Part shown: piece after piece, positions 1 through 7,702 of the stretch
Layout of the letters: the number at the start of each line of letters is the position of its first letter
Numbering within the stretch: position 1 is the first letter of the stretch
DNA from: Deltaproteobacteria bacterium
GTDB taxonomy: Bacteria; Myxococcota; Myxococcia; Myxococcales; JAHFDP01
DNA length: 44,886 nt
Direction: 5' to 3'
NCBI GenBank assembly: GCA_023248955.1
Contig: JAHFDP010000026.1
Location: forward strand, 1-44,886
Notes under the pieces: generated by a model
What the model was told of the DNA's origin: nothing
What the model saw: only the letters and a program-made list of their open reading frames with translations
Databases searched by the model: none
Position numbers and translations under genes: made by a program

Positions 1-1683
1 GCGCAGCTTCATCTCGGGGCGCGTTCGGCCGCCCCACTCCGACACCTCCAGGGAAAAAGCGGCGTCGAACGATCCGCTCATTTCGGCGTCGCGCTCGGCC
101 ATTCCGAAACCGATCGCTTCGAGACCGGAATCGAAGCGCAGCTTTAGGTGTCCCGCTCCTCCGGGCATTCGTGCGGGCAAAACCCGGCGCCGCGGTGATC
201 GCAGCCCGCGCGCAATGAGGATCGGCTCCGGATTGCCGATTCCAAACGGCGCGAGCCGGGCCAGCTCGGCCGCCACTTCCGTGGTGAGCTCCCCGTGGTC
301 GGCAATGGCATCGATCCGGCAACGCGGCTCGAGCAGATCGCGATTGACCGCTTTGTCCGCGTGCGCCTCAAACGCCGCCCGAAACGCGGGCAGCGAATCC
401 GCAACCATCGACAACCCCGCCGCCTGCCGGTGTCCGCCGAAGCGCGTCAGGTGATCGCCGCACGCTTTGAGCGCATCGTAGAGATGAAAACCTTCGACGC
501 TACGGGCCGAACCACGCGCCGTCCCCTCCTCGAGCGCGAGAAGCACCGCCGGGCGCCGAAACCGCTCCGCCACGCGGCTGGCTACGATGCCGACCACGCC
601 CGGATGCCAGCCTTCGGACGCGAGCACCAGCCCCATAGCGCCGCTCTTGTGCAACGGTTCGGCGAGGAGGAACGCTTCTTCTCGCATCTGTGCTTCGATG
701 GTTTGGCGCTCGGTATTGGCGGCGTCCAGCAGAGCGGCCAGCGTCCGCGCCCGGCCTTCGTCCGTCGTGGTGAGAAGCTCGACTGCCACCGAGGCATCGT
801 CGAGCCGTCCCGCCGCGTTGATTCGCGGGCCCAGCTTGAAACCGATCTGCCCAGCGGTGAGCGGTCCGTCCGAGAGGCCCGCAACGTCGCAAAGCGCTCG
901 AATTCCCGGTCGCCGTCGCTCGGCAAGCACCAGAAGGCCATGGTGAACGAGCACGCGATTGACGCCCGAAAGCGGCGCCACATCGGCCACGGTACCGAGC
1001 GCCACGAGGTCGAGACCCTGGCGCAAGTTGGCGATGGTGGGAAGCCCGCGCTCTTTGCACCGCCGCCGAAGTGCCGCCAGCATCAAGAATGAAACGCCGA
1101 CCGCCGCGAGACCCTTGTCCGGATAGTTGCAACCCGGCTGATGCGGATTGACCACCGCCACCGCGCGCGGGAGCTCCGCCGCGGCACGATGGTGGTCGAG
1201 CACAATCACATCGAGTCCAATCCGCGCCGCGTGATCGACCTCCGACACGTTGGTCACGCCGCAATCGGCCGTGATCACGAGCCGCGCGCCGCGCCCCGCG
1301 AGCGTATCCAGCGCGGTTGGATTGAGGCCGTAGCCTTCCACCAAACGATGCGGAACGTACGCCTCGACGATGAGCCCGAGCTCCCGCAAGGCACCGCAGA
1401 GAAGTGTCGCCGAGGTGCAACCATCGACGTCGTAGTCGGCGTAAACGGCAACCTTCTCCCGCTGCTCGATGGCCCGAATGATTCGGTCGACCGCAGCGTC
1501 CATCCCGCGCAAGAGAAACGGGTCGGGAATCGACGCCAAATCAGGCTTCAAAAAAGCGTCGGCTGCCTCGGGTGAGACGAGCCCGCGCGCCGCCAAGACC
1601 GCGGCCGGAAGACGGGAGAGGCCCAGCTCTCGCTGCAAGGTTTGAGTCGCTTCGACATCGGTGTTTGAGAGTTCCCAGCGCAT
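1..1683 (-). CDS. recJ: Single-stranded-DNA-specific exonuclease RecJ (3' end outside window)
   Basis: RecJ degrades single-stranded DNA 5' to 3' in recombination (RecFOR), mismatch and base-excision repair. My own translation from the ATG at 1683 begins MRWELSNTDVEATQTLQ. It carries the phosphoesterase motif YADYDVDGCTSATLL at about residue 75, the Asp-His-His motif in VIVLDHHRA, a second conserved block HPGVVGIVASR, and later GGHRQAAGLSM of the DHHA1 domain. These are the family's metal-binding blocks in the right order. About 561 codons are visible, and the reading frame is still open at base 1, so the C-terminal OB-fold end lies outside. The gene is preceded by a palindromic repeat, not by a closely spaced gene, so it probably has its own promoter near 1690-1720. 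Identification is very secure. Confidence 0.96.
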   Translation of the reverse strand, partial: MRWELSNTDVEATQTLQRELGLSRLPAAVLAARGLVSPEAADAFLKPDLASIPDPFLLRGMDAAVDRIIRAIEQREKVAVYADYDVDGCTSATLLCGALRELGLIVEAYVPHRLVEGYGLNPTALDTLAGRGARLVITADCGVTNVSEVDHAARIGLDVIVLDHHRAAAELPRAVAVVNPHQPGCNYPDKGLAAVGVSFLMLAALRRRCKERGLPTIANLRQGLDLVALGTVADVAPLSGVNRVLVHHGLLVLAERRRPGIRALCDVAGLSDGPLTAGQIGFKLGPRINAAGRLDDASVAVELLTTTDEGRARTLAALLDAANTERQTIEAQMREEAFLLAEPLHKSGAMGLVLASEGWHPGVVGIVASRVAERFRRPAVLLALEEGTARGSARSVEGFHLYDALKACGDHLTRFGGHRQAAGLSMVADSLPAFRAAFEAHADKAVNRDLLEPRCRIDAIADHGELTTEVAAELARLAPFGIGNPEPILIARGLRSPRRRVLPARMPGGAGHLKLRFDSGLEAIGFGMAERDAEMSGSFDAAFSLEVSEWGGRTRPEMKLR

Positions 1684-1723
1684 GTTGCTTACTTAGCATG
1701 GGGGTCTGACATCGGAGCCGGAA

Positions 1724-1889
1724 CTAATCCCAAAACTCGCTTGAGGTGAGCCTGCCCAACCCGTCATGGCCGGGCTTGACCCGGCCATCCACGCGGTGGA
1801 CGCCGGTAAGATACACGTGGATGGCCGGCTCCTTGGCCGGCCATGACGAAATGGCGTGGCCCCAACCAAAGCGAGCTTTGGGATTAGGT
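1724..1889. repeat. Nested palindromic repeat between two minus-strand genes
   Basis: The inner palindrome 1761-1848 starts CCGTCATGGCCGGGC and ends GGCCGGCCATGACG, with CATCCACG/CGTGGATG arms nearer the centre. It is enclosed by an outer inverted repeat, CTAATCCCAAAACTCGCTT (1724-1742) and AAGCGAGCTTTGGGATTAG (1871-1889), with one mismatch. A related palindrome is at 21014-21112. The outer pair could be the original transcription terminator of the lipoprotein gene with the repeat inserted in its loop, or part of the element itself. No target-site duplication was found. Confidence 0.75.
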
Positions 1890-1895
1890 AAACCG

Positions 1896-2633
1896 CTAGT
1901 CGCAGGTCGTCTTGAGCGTCACGACTTGCGTGTTCACATTCAACATTGGCCAGTTACAGTTGTTGCCGTTGGAGTTGAGAACCCAGCCGCGGCCGTCGGC
2001 ATAGTCGGTCCAGTTCTGCGCGCAGGGACGGTTGAAGTTCGACGCGCCTATGAGCAGGCCGCTGGCCCTGGGCCAATGCACGCCCACCAGAAACGACTTC
2101 GCGGTCATCCCGCTCTCGGGAATCACGTGCGCGAAATCGAAACGCCACCACCCGCGGTGGTAGTCCGTGATGCTCGAGTGTTGCGGCGATTGGAGGCGCA
2201 CGGTGGTCCAGGTGATCTGCCTGGGGTCGAAAGTTTGGGTGACCACCCACGGCTGCGTGAGGGTGGCGTCGTTGCCGTCCCATACCTCGACGGCCAGCGA
2301 CTCGCTGGCTGGGAGCGAGGCGAACTGCTCGTCGGGAATCATCACCAAAACTTCGACCGTGCTCACGCTCCAGGTCGAGCCAGCCGGATTTTTCGAGGTG
2401 TCCTCGGTGAGAATCACCGCGTCCGATCCGCCCTCCACGTTGTAGGCGTCCTCGAGCGAAGAGACCTGCTCGATGGCCAGCGTCGGCTGACTCGAAATGC
2501 ACGGAATAGGACGGACTTTTTCGCCGCCGCACGAAAGGAGCGCGGCCAAGAAGAGCAGCGACGCAAACGTCATTGATCGGGAACGTGGCACCGCGGTTTT
2601 GAACGAGTGAGACACGATGACGATATGTTTCAT
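1896..2633 (-). CDS. Predicted lipoprotein of unknown function
   Basis: A 245-residue protein with a hydrophobic stretch ending in a lipobox (AALLSC, Cys about residue 35), so it should be exported by Sec, lipidated and held on an envelope membrane. The mature part is rich in Trp, Ser, Thr and Asp, with no transmembrane segment and several Cys (PCISS, RPCAQN, NNCNWP, TTCD) that may form disulfides. I do not recognise a family. The ATG at 2633 has a GAGGCG ribosome-binding site. An internal ATG at 2573 would give a more compact signal peptide (MTFASLLFLAALLSC) but has no clear binding site. The gene stands between the RluA-type gene and the palindromic repeat and may be cotranscribed with the former. 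Lipoprotein call is firm; function is unknown. Confidence 0.75.
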   Translation of the reverse strand: MKHIVIVSHSFKTAVPRSRSMTFASLLFLAALLSCGGEKVRPIPCISSQPTLAIEQVSSLEDAYNVEGGSDAVILTEDTSKNPAGSTWSVSTVEVLVMIPDEQFASLPASESLAVEVWDGNDATLTQPWVVTQTFDPRQITWTTVRLQSPQHSSITDYHRGWWRFDFAHVIPESGMTAKSFLVGVHWPRASGLLIGASNFNRPCAQNWTDYADGRGWVLNSNGNNCNWPMLNVNTQVVTLKTTCD

Positions 2634-2648
2634 TCGCCTCGGATGCGG

Positions 2649-3542
2649 TCAAGGCATCGGCTGCAACGTGGACGGCGGCGGACAACGCAGCGTCAAGCTC
2701 GCGCCGGTGGTTGGATGGGCGAGCTCCAAGCGCAGCGCATGCAAGAGGTAGCCGCCGTCGCCCGGGACCGCGGTTGTTCCCAAGATGGGAACACCGCCGG
2801 AGCCGTACAGCGGATCGCCCACGAGTGGAAATCCCGCGTAGGCCAGGTGAATCCGAATCTGGTGGGGCCGACCGGTCTCGATGTCGACGTCGACGAGCGC
2901 GCTTTCGTTCTGTGGCTGCACCAGGGAGACAACGCTGCGCGACGGGCGCCCTGCCGCCGACGCCGCGTGGATGTGGCCGAGTGGCGCATAAGGAATCGGG
3001 CCGATCGGGGCGTCAATGGTGAACGTTTGCGGCGGTTCTCCGCGGACCAGTGCCCGATAGACTTTTCGCACCGCACCGCCGCGCCACGCCGCCTGCACTG
3101 CGGTACGGGCCTGCTGCGTGCGCGCGAAGAGCACCAGCCCCGAGGTGTGGCGACCGAGTCGATGCATCGGCACGGCGCCGGGAAAGCGTTCGCACACCAG
3201 GGCGAGAAGGGTACGCGCAAGAAATTCGCCACCGGCCGGCATCGTCGGCAGACCGCTCGGCTTGGCCACTGCGACGAGCTGAGCGTCTTCGTAGAGGACC
3301 TCGAAATTCGTCGGCGCTTCGGGCTCGTCCCAGGGAGGACGGGTCCACACCAGACACTGCCCGCGGCACAACGACTCGTCGCCCTTGGCGATGACGCCGT
3401 CCAACACGACCTCGCTGCGATCGAGCCGGTCTCTCCATGCAGCGCGTGAGGCACGCGGCCAGCGCACCGTGAGATGGTCGAGCACGGTGCGGCCCGCCCC
3501 CTCCGCATCGATTCGCTCGCGGTAGGCGAAACCCTGGTTCAC
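2649..3542 (-). CDS. RluA-family RNA pseudouridine synthase with atypical catalytic motif
   Basis: This 297-residue protein has the RluA layout: an N-terminal S4-like region (about residues 15-75), then LYEDAQLVAVAKPSGLPTMP, the signature block PMHRLGRHTSGLVLFAR (about 145-160), KVYRALVRG, and ETGRPHQIRIHLAYAGFPLVGDPLYG near the C-terminus. Family members isomerise specific uridines in rRNA or tRNA. In characterised enzymes the signature reads HRLDxxTSG and the Asp is the catalytic nucleophile. Here that position is Gly (codon GGT, one base from GAT). The other conserved residues are kept, so the protein may be a divergent subgroup or an RNA-binding protein without isomerase activity. The start is GTG, and upstream bases show no good ribosome-binding site. 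The family is secure; the substrate is unknown. Confidence 0.88.
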   Translation of the reverse strand: MNQGFAYRERIDAEGAGRTVLDHLTVRWPRASRAAWRDRLDRSEVVLDGVIAKGDESLCRGQCLVWTRPPWDEPEAPTNFEVLYEDAQLVAVAKPSGLPTMPAGGEFLARTLLALVCERFPGAVPMHRLGRHTSGLVLFARTQQARTAVQAAWRGGAVRKVYRALVRGEPPQTFTIDAPIGPIPYAPLGHIHAASAAGRPSRSVVSLVQPQNESALVDVDIETGRPHQIRIHLAYAGFPLVGDPLYGSGGVPILGTTAVPGDGGYLLHALRLELAHPTTGASLTLRCPPPSTLQPMP

Positions 3543-3605
3543 GAGGAGGACACTACTCCGAATGGCCCCGGTTATGCTCTGACGCGGCGGGGGATTCCGC
3601 TAGCT

Positions 3606-3767
3606 AAGGTCAAACGAACCATCGGCGTGAGCCGGAACGACTTTACGGGGATTCAGGATTTTCAAGAAGCCGCGCCGCGCGCGCTCGGTGTCGTGATCTA
3701 CAGCGGGAATGAGGTTGTCCCGTTTGGGAAAAATCTAATCGCAGTTCCCGTGAGGTGCCTGACCTAG
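3606..3767 (+). pseudogene. C-terminal remnant of a DUF4143 (AAA-type ATPase) protein
   Basis: The last 53 codons before the TAG at 3765 read KVKRTIGVSRNDFTGI, then GVVIYSGNEVVPFGKNLIAVPV. This resembles the end of DUF4143 ATPases (TxSxxDFxGLxxLxE...GVVLYxGxExxPFGxxLxAxPxxxLW). The nuclease-like core and the whole AAA domain are absent, and the upstream reading frame merges into sequence antisense to the neighbouring gene. It is a 5'-truncated fossil, not a gene. The call comes from remembered family consensus and needs a profile search. Confidence 0.55.
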
Positions 3768-3855
3768 CTAGTCGGTTGGGCTTCATCGAACCAAGGCAGG
3801 CCATGCTCGCTGGGTACCTGCGTCCCTCGGGATTACTTAGCAAGTTCGCAGTAGC

Positions 3856-4248
3856 ATGCCGCAACGGTTGCAAGCTCCGCACTCCACGTCGAGAAGTACT
3901 TGGCCTAAGGAAGTTCTTTCGGAGTTCAATCGGCTCCGCGAAGAGGTTCGCGCCACCAACGGCCGCGACGGATTGTTGCGCCTCGAGAAAACCCGTCCAG
4001 ATTTGGGGATTTTCGACGTGATGATGCCGATCATGTCGGGGATCGAGATGCTAAGGGCGATCCGCGCGGGAAGTGAACACCGCGATTTACCCGTGATCGT
4101 CATGAGCGCCGCGCCGCAATCCGCCATCGTCTCGAGCACCAAGAAGATGCCGGCCTACTCGGATTATTTACGCAAACCGTTCGAGTTCAACGTGCTGCTC
4201 GCGGCCATCGAGCGGCTGATCGGGCCGGGAGAACGCAGCGAACGTTAG
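3856..4248 (+). pseudogene. Truncated response-regulator receiver domain
   Basis: The 130-codon frame contains most of a CheY-like receiver: a GRDGLLRLEKTRPDL helix, the phospho-acceptor strand IFDVMMPIMSG, LPVIVMSAAP, and the conserved Lys in YLRKPFEFNVLLAAIERLIG. The first beta strand with its acidic pair (normally a hydrophobic run ending Asp-Asp) is missing. In its place is a low-similarity leader rich in Ser, Arg and Pro. Without the acidic pair a receiver cannot bind Mg2+ normally, so this is probably a 5'-truncated or rearranged pseudogene. No kinase or output domain is nearby. It sits beside the DUF4143 remnant, which supports a decaying region. Translation as a small protein cannot be excluded. 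Confidence 0.6.
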
Positions 4249-4396
4249 CGCCTTCGGCTCCGGGGCTAGCTGCCCACCGCTACATCGGCGGATCCCTCTA
4301 CCAGCGCCCCTATACCACTTGAGAATTTGTCATGTCGCGATTTTGACCAAGATGAAGGTGTTTTGGAGGTCCATGGGGGCTTTTTCACCCCTCTAA
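4249..4396. other. Non-coding interval after receiver remnant
   Basis: The interval holds no convincing gene. On the minus strand, just after the stop of the Ig-repeat gene, GGGG and CCCC flank a short A-rich loop (about 4375-4395), but no T-run follows, so I do not call a terminator. Confidence 0.4.
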
Positions 4397-6163
4397 CTAA
4401 GGGGCAGCGGTCCTAATATTGACCGTGTCTGATGCTTCTGGAAATCCCGTGGCCCGGGCAACAAGGGCCACCGATCCCGGTGTCGATTTTTTGTACCAGA
4501 TGTGATACCAAAATGCTCCTGTTGGAATGATCACACGGCTATTGGGCAGCGGGGTCGCACAATTGGAGTCAGAATAGAAATTACCATCGTTATTGACGTC
4601 GTTTCTATCTGACAAGTTTACAATAATATCCGTCGCGGCCTCCTTGCCCTGACCATTTTCGCCAATAGACAATACCGAGATTTGCTGGCAGGTGAGAATA
4701 TTAAACGTGTGTTGATCCGGTCTAATGGAGATAGCTGTGACCCCTGGTCTCACAGTGATTTGCTTGGTAGTCCCTTGAAGCCCTGAGTTTTGTACTTGGA
4801 GTGTGACTTGTCCGCCGCTTGGCTTTTGATATCCAAAATCAGCTCGAGAAGTGCCCGCTAAGGTAACTTGGGTTATCGCTCCTCCGCAGCTGTTGTTACT
4901 GGTTTGAGAATAGAAAGTTCCACCCTGGCTTCCGTCAGACAGCGAGAGGACAGTGTTCGGCAGCGTCATGCGCTCATTGCCAGCGTCATTGGTGGCTACG
5001 ACTAAATATTTGCCGCAGTGGCCAGCCTCAATTGAATCTAGATTCTCGTCGGGACCTGGTGCAAAGAAGCTAAGTTTCGTGGCGTAGGTTATGGTAATGC
5101 GCACTCTGCGGATAACGGGTATGAGACCCTGACCAGTAGCGCTCAGCGATACAATGCGAGCTCCGTCATTTCTGTAGAAGAAATTATGTGAACGTGTATT
5201 AGCCGAGACAGTGACTTGTGTGATGTGGTTGGAGCAGCTCGCGTCACCATAGAACCCCCCTTCTCCATCGTTGTCAGACAGAGAGAGATCTGTGTTTTCG
5301 GCGACGGGAACCGGCTGGTCAGCACCATCCGTGGTTTGAGCGTTAAACTCGCCACACGATCCATTTGGAAGGGAATCTAAACCTAGAATTGCTGTTTTTG
5401 CCGCACCGCGAATAGTAATCTGCCTACTGGTGGATTGAAGTGGCGCAGCGCTGGCTGTTAGAATCACCTGTCCGCCGGTTGGTTTCTTGTAATAAAATGG
5501 CAGGTCGTGCTCGGTTTCACGCACCGTTAATTGAGCGGCAGAGATGGTGCAGTTATTGTCGACATAGAATTGGCCATCGGCGCCAGCGTCATCGAGAGCA
5601 ACGGACAGGTCCGTGGGGGCTATTCTGGCAGACCCATTATCATCAATGAATCGGACATTAAATCCAACGCAAGCAAGGGTCCCTATCGCGTTAGCGTCCT
5701 GGGCGCCGACGATCGCTATACTGAGGCGCGTGGGACCGCGCACAACGAGCGACTGGCTGGAGGATTGAAGGGCTGAAGCGCTGGCCGTTAGAGTGATGTT
5801 CCCTCGCGAAGATTTCTTGTAGTAAAAGCTAGCGCTGCTGCTATTGGCTGCTATCGTTGTCCGGTTAGATTCTTGTTGTTTGCAGGAGGAGTTGTTATAG
5901 AAGCGACCGCCCGCATTGCCATCTCCTAAATTGACGATGATATTTGTCTTGGCGTTGACAAAAGACGTGCTATCGGCAGAACGCACATTAAACCGAGCAC
6001 ATGTACCCGCGTCTATAGCTGGAATGAAATCATTACTTTCGGTGGTAATTCGAAGGCGCGTCGGTCCGATCTCTGCGGCGCCCACCATGTTTGCTAGCGA
6101 TACAATGCCCATAATAAGTGTAGAGGTCGTGACACCCCAACCCTCACGCTTTTGATTTATCAT
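4397..6163 (-). CDS. Secreted protein built of five Ig-like repeats
   Basis: A 588-residue protein beginning MINQKREGWG with a Sec signal peptide (TLIMGIVSLANMVGAA, cleavage near residue 29). The start at 6163 is supported by AGGAAGA upstream; further in-frame upstream sequence lacks protein-like character. The mature chain is five repeats of about 105-115 residues. Each has an early Cys, a D/N-rich turn before G-x-FY and a second Cys, a T-x-V-T-V strand, FYYKK-x-x-x-G and LTA-x-A-x-x-LQS-x-x-x-x-x-x-VR. This is typical of bacterial Ig-like beta-sandwiches, with the two Cys placed for one disulfide per repeat. There is no C-terminal anchor, sorting signal or enzymatic domain. The DNA is visibly more A/T-rich than its neighbours and lies among mobile-element debris, which suggests transfer. 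Role unknown; adhesive or surface structure is an inference. Confidence 0.85.
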   Translation of the reverse strand: MINQKREGWGVTTSTLIMGIVSLANMVGAAEIGPTRLRITTESNDFIPAIDAGTCARFNVRSADSTSFVNAKTNIIVNLGDGNAGGRFYNNSSCKQQESNRTTIAANSSSASFYYKKSSRGNITLTASASALQSSSQSLVVRGPTRLSIAIVGAQDANAIGTLACVGFNVRFIDDNGSARIAPTDLSVALDDAGADGQFYVDNNCTISAAQLTVRETEHDLPFYYKKPTGGQVILTASAAPLQSTSRQITIRGAAKTAILGLDSLPNGSCGEFNAQTTDGADQPVPVAENTDLSLSDNDGEGGFYGDASCSNHITQVTVSANTRSHNFFYRNDGARIVSLSATGQGLIPVIRRVRITITYATKLSFFAPGPDENLDSIEAGHCGKYLVVATNDAGNERMTLPNTVLSLSDGSQGGTFYSQTSNNSCGGAITQVTLAGTSRADFGYQKPSGGQVTLQVQNSGLQGTTKQITVRPGVTAISIRPDQHTFNILTCQQISVLSIGENGQGKEAATDIIVNLSDRNDVNNDGNFYSDSNCATPLPNSRVIIPTGAFWYHIWYKKSTPGSVALVARATGFPEASDTVNIRTAAP

Positions 6164-6302
6164 TTTCTGTCTTCCTAAATGGAACTGCTTCCTAAGTCTA
6201 CCACGAATCCTACCCGATGCCGTGCCTATTGCTCGATCGCACAGAAGCTGGTGTCGCCCCTTGGGCTGGTGCTGTTGCGACTGGTGGCTTCGCGAACGGT
6301 GA

Positions 6303-6434
6303 CACGTTGCACAGAAGCTCGCCCTTTGGATGGAAGCGGTCGAGGAGGACGGGCTGCAAGAGGTGCGAAAGATCGCCAGCTTCCATGACGAGCCGCTGAA
6401 AAGCGACCGGCAGGGCCAGCGTTCGATTCGGCTG
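6303..6434 (+). pseudogene. RelE/ParE-superfamily toxin fragment
   Basis: The frame after a TGA at 6300 reads HVAQKLALWMEAVEEDG, LQEVRKIASFHDEPLK, then GQRSIRL. This matches the middle of RelE-type toxins (WxxAVExxGLxEVRKxxGxHDEPLKGxxxGxRSIRLxxxYRAxY). It stops matching at the Leu codon ending at 6434, exactly where an IS21-type fragment takes over in another frame. Both ends of the toxin are missing. The abrupt switch suggests insertion of, or recombination with, the IS-like sequence. Confidence 0.5.
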
Positions 6435-6529
6435 ACAAGCACAACCTCGACACGGTCCCGGTCATCGAGGAGCGCGAAGGAAGTCTGCCGCTGCACGGCA
6501 ACGTGCGCGGCGCCGCTTACTACCACTGA
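6434..6529 (+). pseudogene. Tail of an IS21-type IstA transposase (tentative)
   Basis: The frame from 6434 ends LPLHGNVRGAAYYH and a TGA at 6527-6529, resembling the C-terminal HxNxRGxxYY ending of IS21-family IstA proteins. It lies just upstream of an IstB-like remnant, the normal istA-istB order. It is too short for a firm call. Confidence 0.4.
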
Positions 6530-6601
6530 AAAAAGTTTGCGCCGCCACGGCCTCGCGACGCAGCCGTTTTTTCGAATCCCAAGGACAAAGATCTTGCGCC
6601 G

Positions 6602-6733
6602 GCCGACCTCGTCTGATTCCTCGTCGATGCTGAGTGGCAACACCGCGAAGAACGCAAGCTGGCCGCCCGTCTACGCAACTCGAAACTGGGGCAGTCGGCC
6701 GCGATTGAGGGCATCGACTACGCCCATCCGCAA
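6602..6733 (+). pseudogene. IstB-like ATPase N-terminal remnant with internal stop
   Basis: Reading ADLV, a TGA at 6614, then FLVDAEWQHREERKL and AARLRNSKL, GIDYAHP. The block after the stop matches the helical N-terminal part of IstB helper ATPases (LLxxEWxxREERRLARRLRxARL...LExFDFxxP). The in-frame stop and the loss of the Walker motifs, with replacement by integrase sequence at about 6729, show a dead fragment. Confidence 0.55.
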
Positions 6734-7057
6734 GAACGGCACGTGCACCACGCGGCTCTGGCCCGTGCCGATTCCGCACCACGTCCGCTTCCACGACCTG
6801 CGCCACACGACAGCCACGCTCCTGCTAAAGGCCGGCGTGCCGCTAGAACCGTGCAAAAGATCCTTCGCCACTCGAATCCGGCGCTGACCAGCGAGATTTA
6901 CGGCCATCTCGATATGACGGACATGCGCGCCGGCATCAATCGCTTGAGCTTCGGTCTCGCCGTTGCCGAAAGCGTCGAGCCGCAACTGGTTGCCTGCGGC
7001 GACGGCGGATCGGTTTCCGCGCCGCTTGTTACAAATTTGTTACAGGACGACGATCTC
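6729..7057 (+). pseudogene. Tyrosine recombinase (integrase), truncated and frameshifted
   Basis: One frame gives CTTRLWPVPIPHHVRFHDLRH, then TTATLLLKAGVPL, which carries the catalytic His-x-x-Arg box. The match then continues in another frame as TVQKILRHSNPALTSEIYGHLD, which carries the RH box and the tyrosine nucleophile, followed by MTDMRAGINRLSFG. A single-base loss near 6846 (CTAGAACC where CTAGCAACC is expected) would explain the shift. The N-terminal DNA-binding and core domains are gone, replaced by IstB debris. The last part is 56 bp identical (6875-6930) to a second integrase tail at 12908-12963. The integrase tail leads directly into arm-type repeats and the att repeat, so it is the right end of an element inserted at tRNA-Gly. 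Confidence 0.75.
7026..7044. repeat. Pair of TTGTTACA repeats (candidate integrase arm sites of left element)
   Basis: TTGTTACA occurs at 7026-7033 and 7037-7044, 11 bp apart. The pair starts 35 bp before the 100-bp att repeat. The right-hand element has TTTGCTACCC at the same place (13076 and 13087, also 11 bp apart, 36 bp before its att repeat). The parallel position suggests integrase-binding arm sites with different specificity. Confidence 0.45.
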
Positions 7058-7060
7058 GCA

Positions 7061-7160
7061 CAAACAAAAACCCCGGACCGCATCGAATTACCGAGCGAAT
7101 CCGGGGCTGAATTTGGAGCGGAACACCGGGTTCGAACCGGCGACCTTCGCCTTGGCAAGG
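7061..7160. repeat. Left attachment repeat (100-bp exact direct repeat, copy 1)
   Basis: These 100 bases are identical to 13112-13211. They comprise, on the minus strand, the 3' 47 bases of tRNA-Gly with its encoded CCA, plus the tRNA's terminator hairpin. Identity ends in the anticodon arm, which is typical of tyrosine-integrase crossover sites. This copy has no 5' half of the tRNA, so it is not a tRNA gene. Confidence 0.9.
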
Positions 7161-7273
7161 GTGGTCGAGCGAGTCCAGTGGGTATTTACGTTTCGCAGAA
7201 TTTATCATTCCCCTCTGAAAAGCAGGATTCGGCAGTCCAAGCGTCGCAGGCTCTATCAGCGGAAATCAAGCCG

Positions 7274-7318
7274 TTTGCTACCCAGTTTGCTACCCAGTTT
7301 GCTACCCGATTTGCTACC
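7274..7318. repeat. Four 12-bp-spaced TTTGCTACC repeats (candidate left arm sites)
   Basis: TTTGCTACCC begins at 7274, 7286 and 7298, and a fourth TTTGCTACC begins at 7310. The same word occurs twice next to the right att site (13076, 13087). Direct repeats flanking att cores are characteristic of integrase arm sites or excisionase sites. The run is also open in frame with the following HTH gene, so a coding origin is possible. Confidence 0.5.
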
Positions 7319-7378
7319 GCATCAGCCGCGACAACTGGGTTACGACTGGTCATCGGGGCGAGGGACAATCTACTGCGC

Positions 7379-7534
7379 GTGCGGGACGTGGCCGCGCGGC
7401 TGGGCGTTTCGACCGCAACCGTTTACGCGCTTTGCGAGAAGGGCGAGATCGAGCATTGCCGCATCCGGAATGCGATCCGATTCCGACCGGTAGCCGTTGA
7501 AGCGTATGTCGAGCGGTGCCGAGCAACGAAATAG
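7379..7534 (+). CDS. Excisionase-like helix-turn-helix protein
   Basis: A 51-residue protein if the in-frame GTG at 7379 is used. It reads VRDVAARLGVSTATVYALCE, then KGEIEHCRIRNAIRFRPVAVEAYVER, which is a complete MerR-like HTH_17 fold as found in excisionases and small phage regulators. The frame is open well upstream, with another GTG near 7177, and no good ribosome-binding site is visible, so the start is uncertain. Small HTH_17 proteins near an att site usually act as recombination directionality factors or repressors. Its place just inside the left att repeat and arm-type repeats fits a role in excision, though the partner integrase is broken. The fold is recognisable; the role is inferred. 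Confidence 0.65.
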   Translation: MRDVAARLGVSTATVYALCEKGEIEHCRIRNAIRFRPVAVEAYVERCRATK

Positions 7535-7702
7535 ACGACCGGCTCGTACATGAGGCGAACGAGAGGCCAGAAAAAAACCGCCACGTAAATTCGTTACGAA
7601 TAGGAGTGGGTACCCTTCTGAATTTTTTTAAACTGGCCACGAATTTAGCCCGTGGCTTGAGACGCTCATAAGTGATACTATCAACTACGTGGAGCGGATA
7701 GA

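Noticed and set aside
295-1092. Long plus-strand reading frame antisense to recJ
   Set aside because: It lies wholly within recJ, whose motifs are unmistakable on the other strand; long antisense frames are expected in high-GC DNA.
4370-4396. Intrinsic terminator after the Ig-repeat gene
   Set aside because: Only a 4-bp G/C stem without a following T-run.
7061-7160. Second tRNA-Gly gene
   Set aside because: Only the 3' half is present; the 5' acceptor and D arm are missing, so it is an att remnant.
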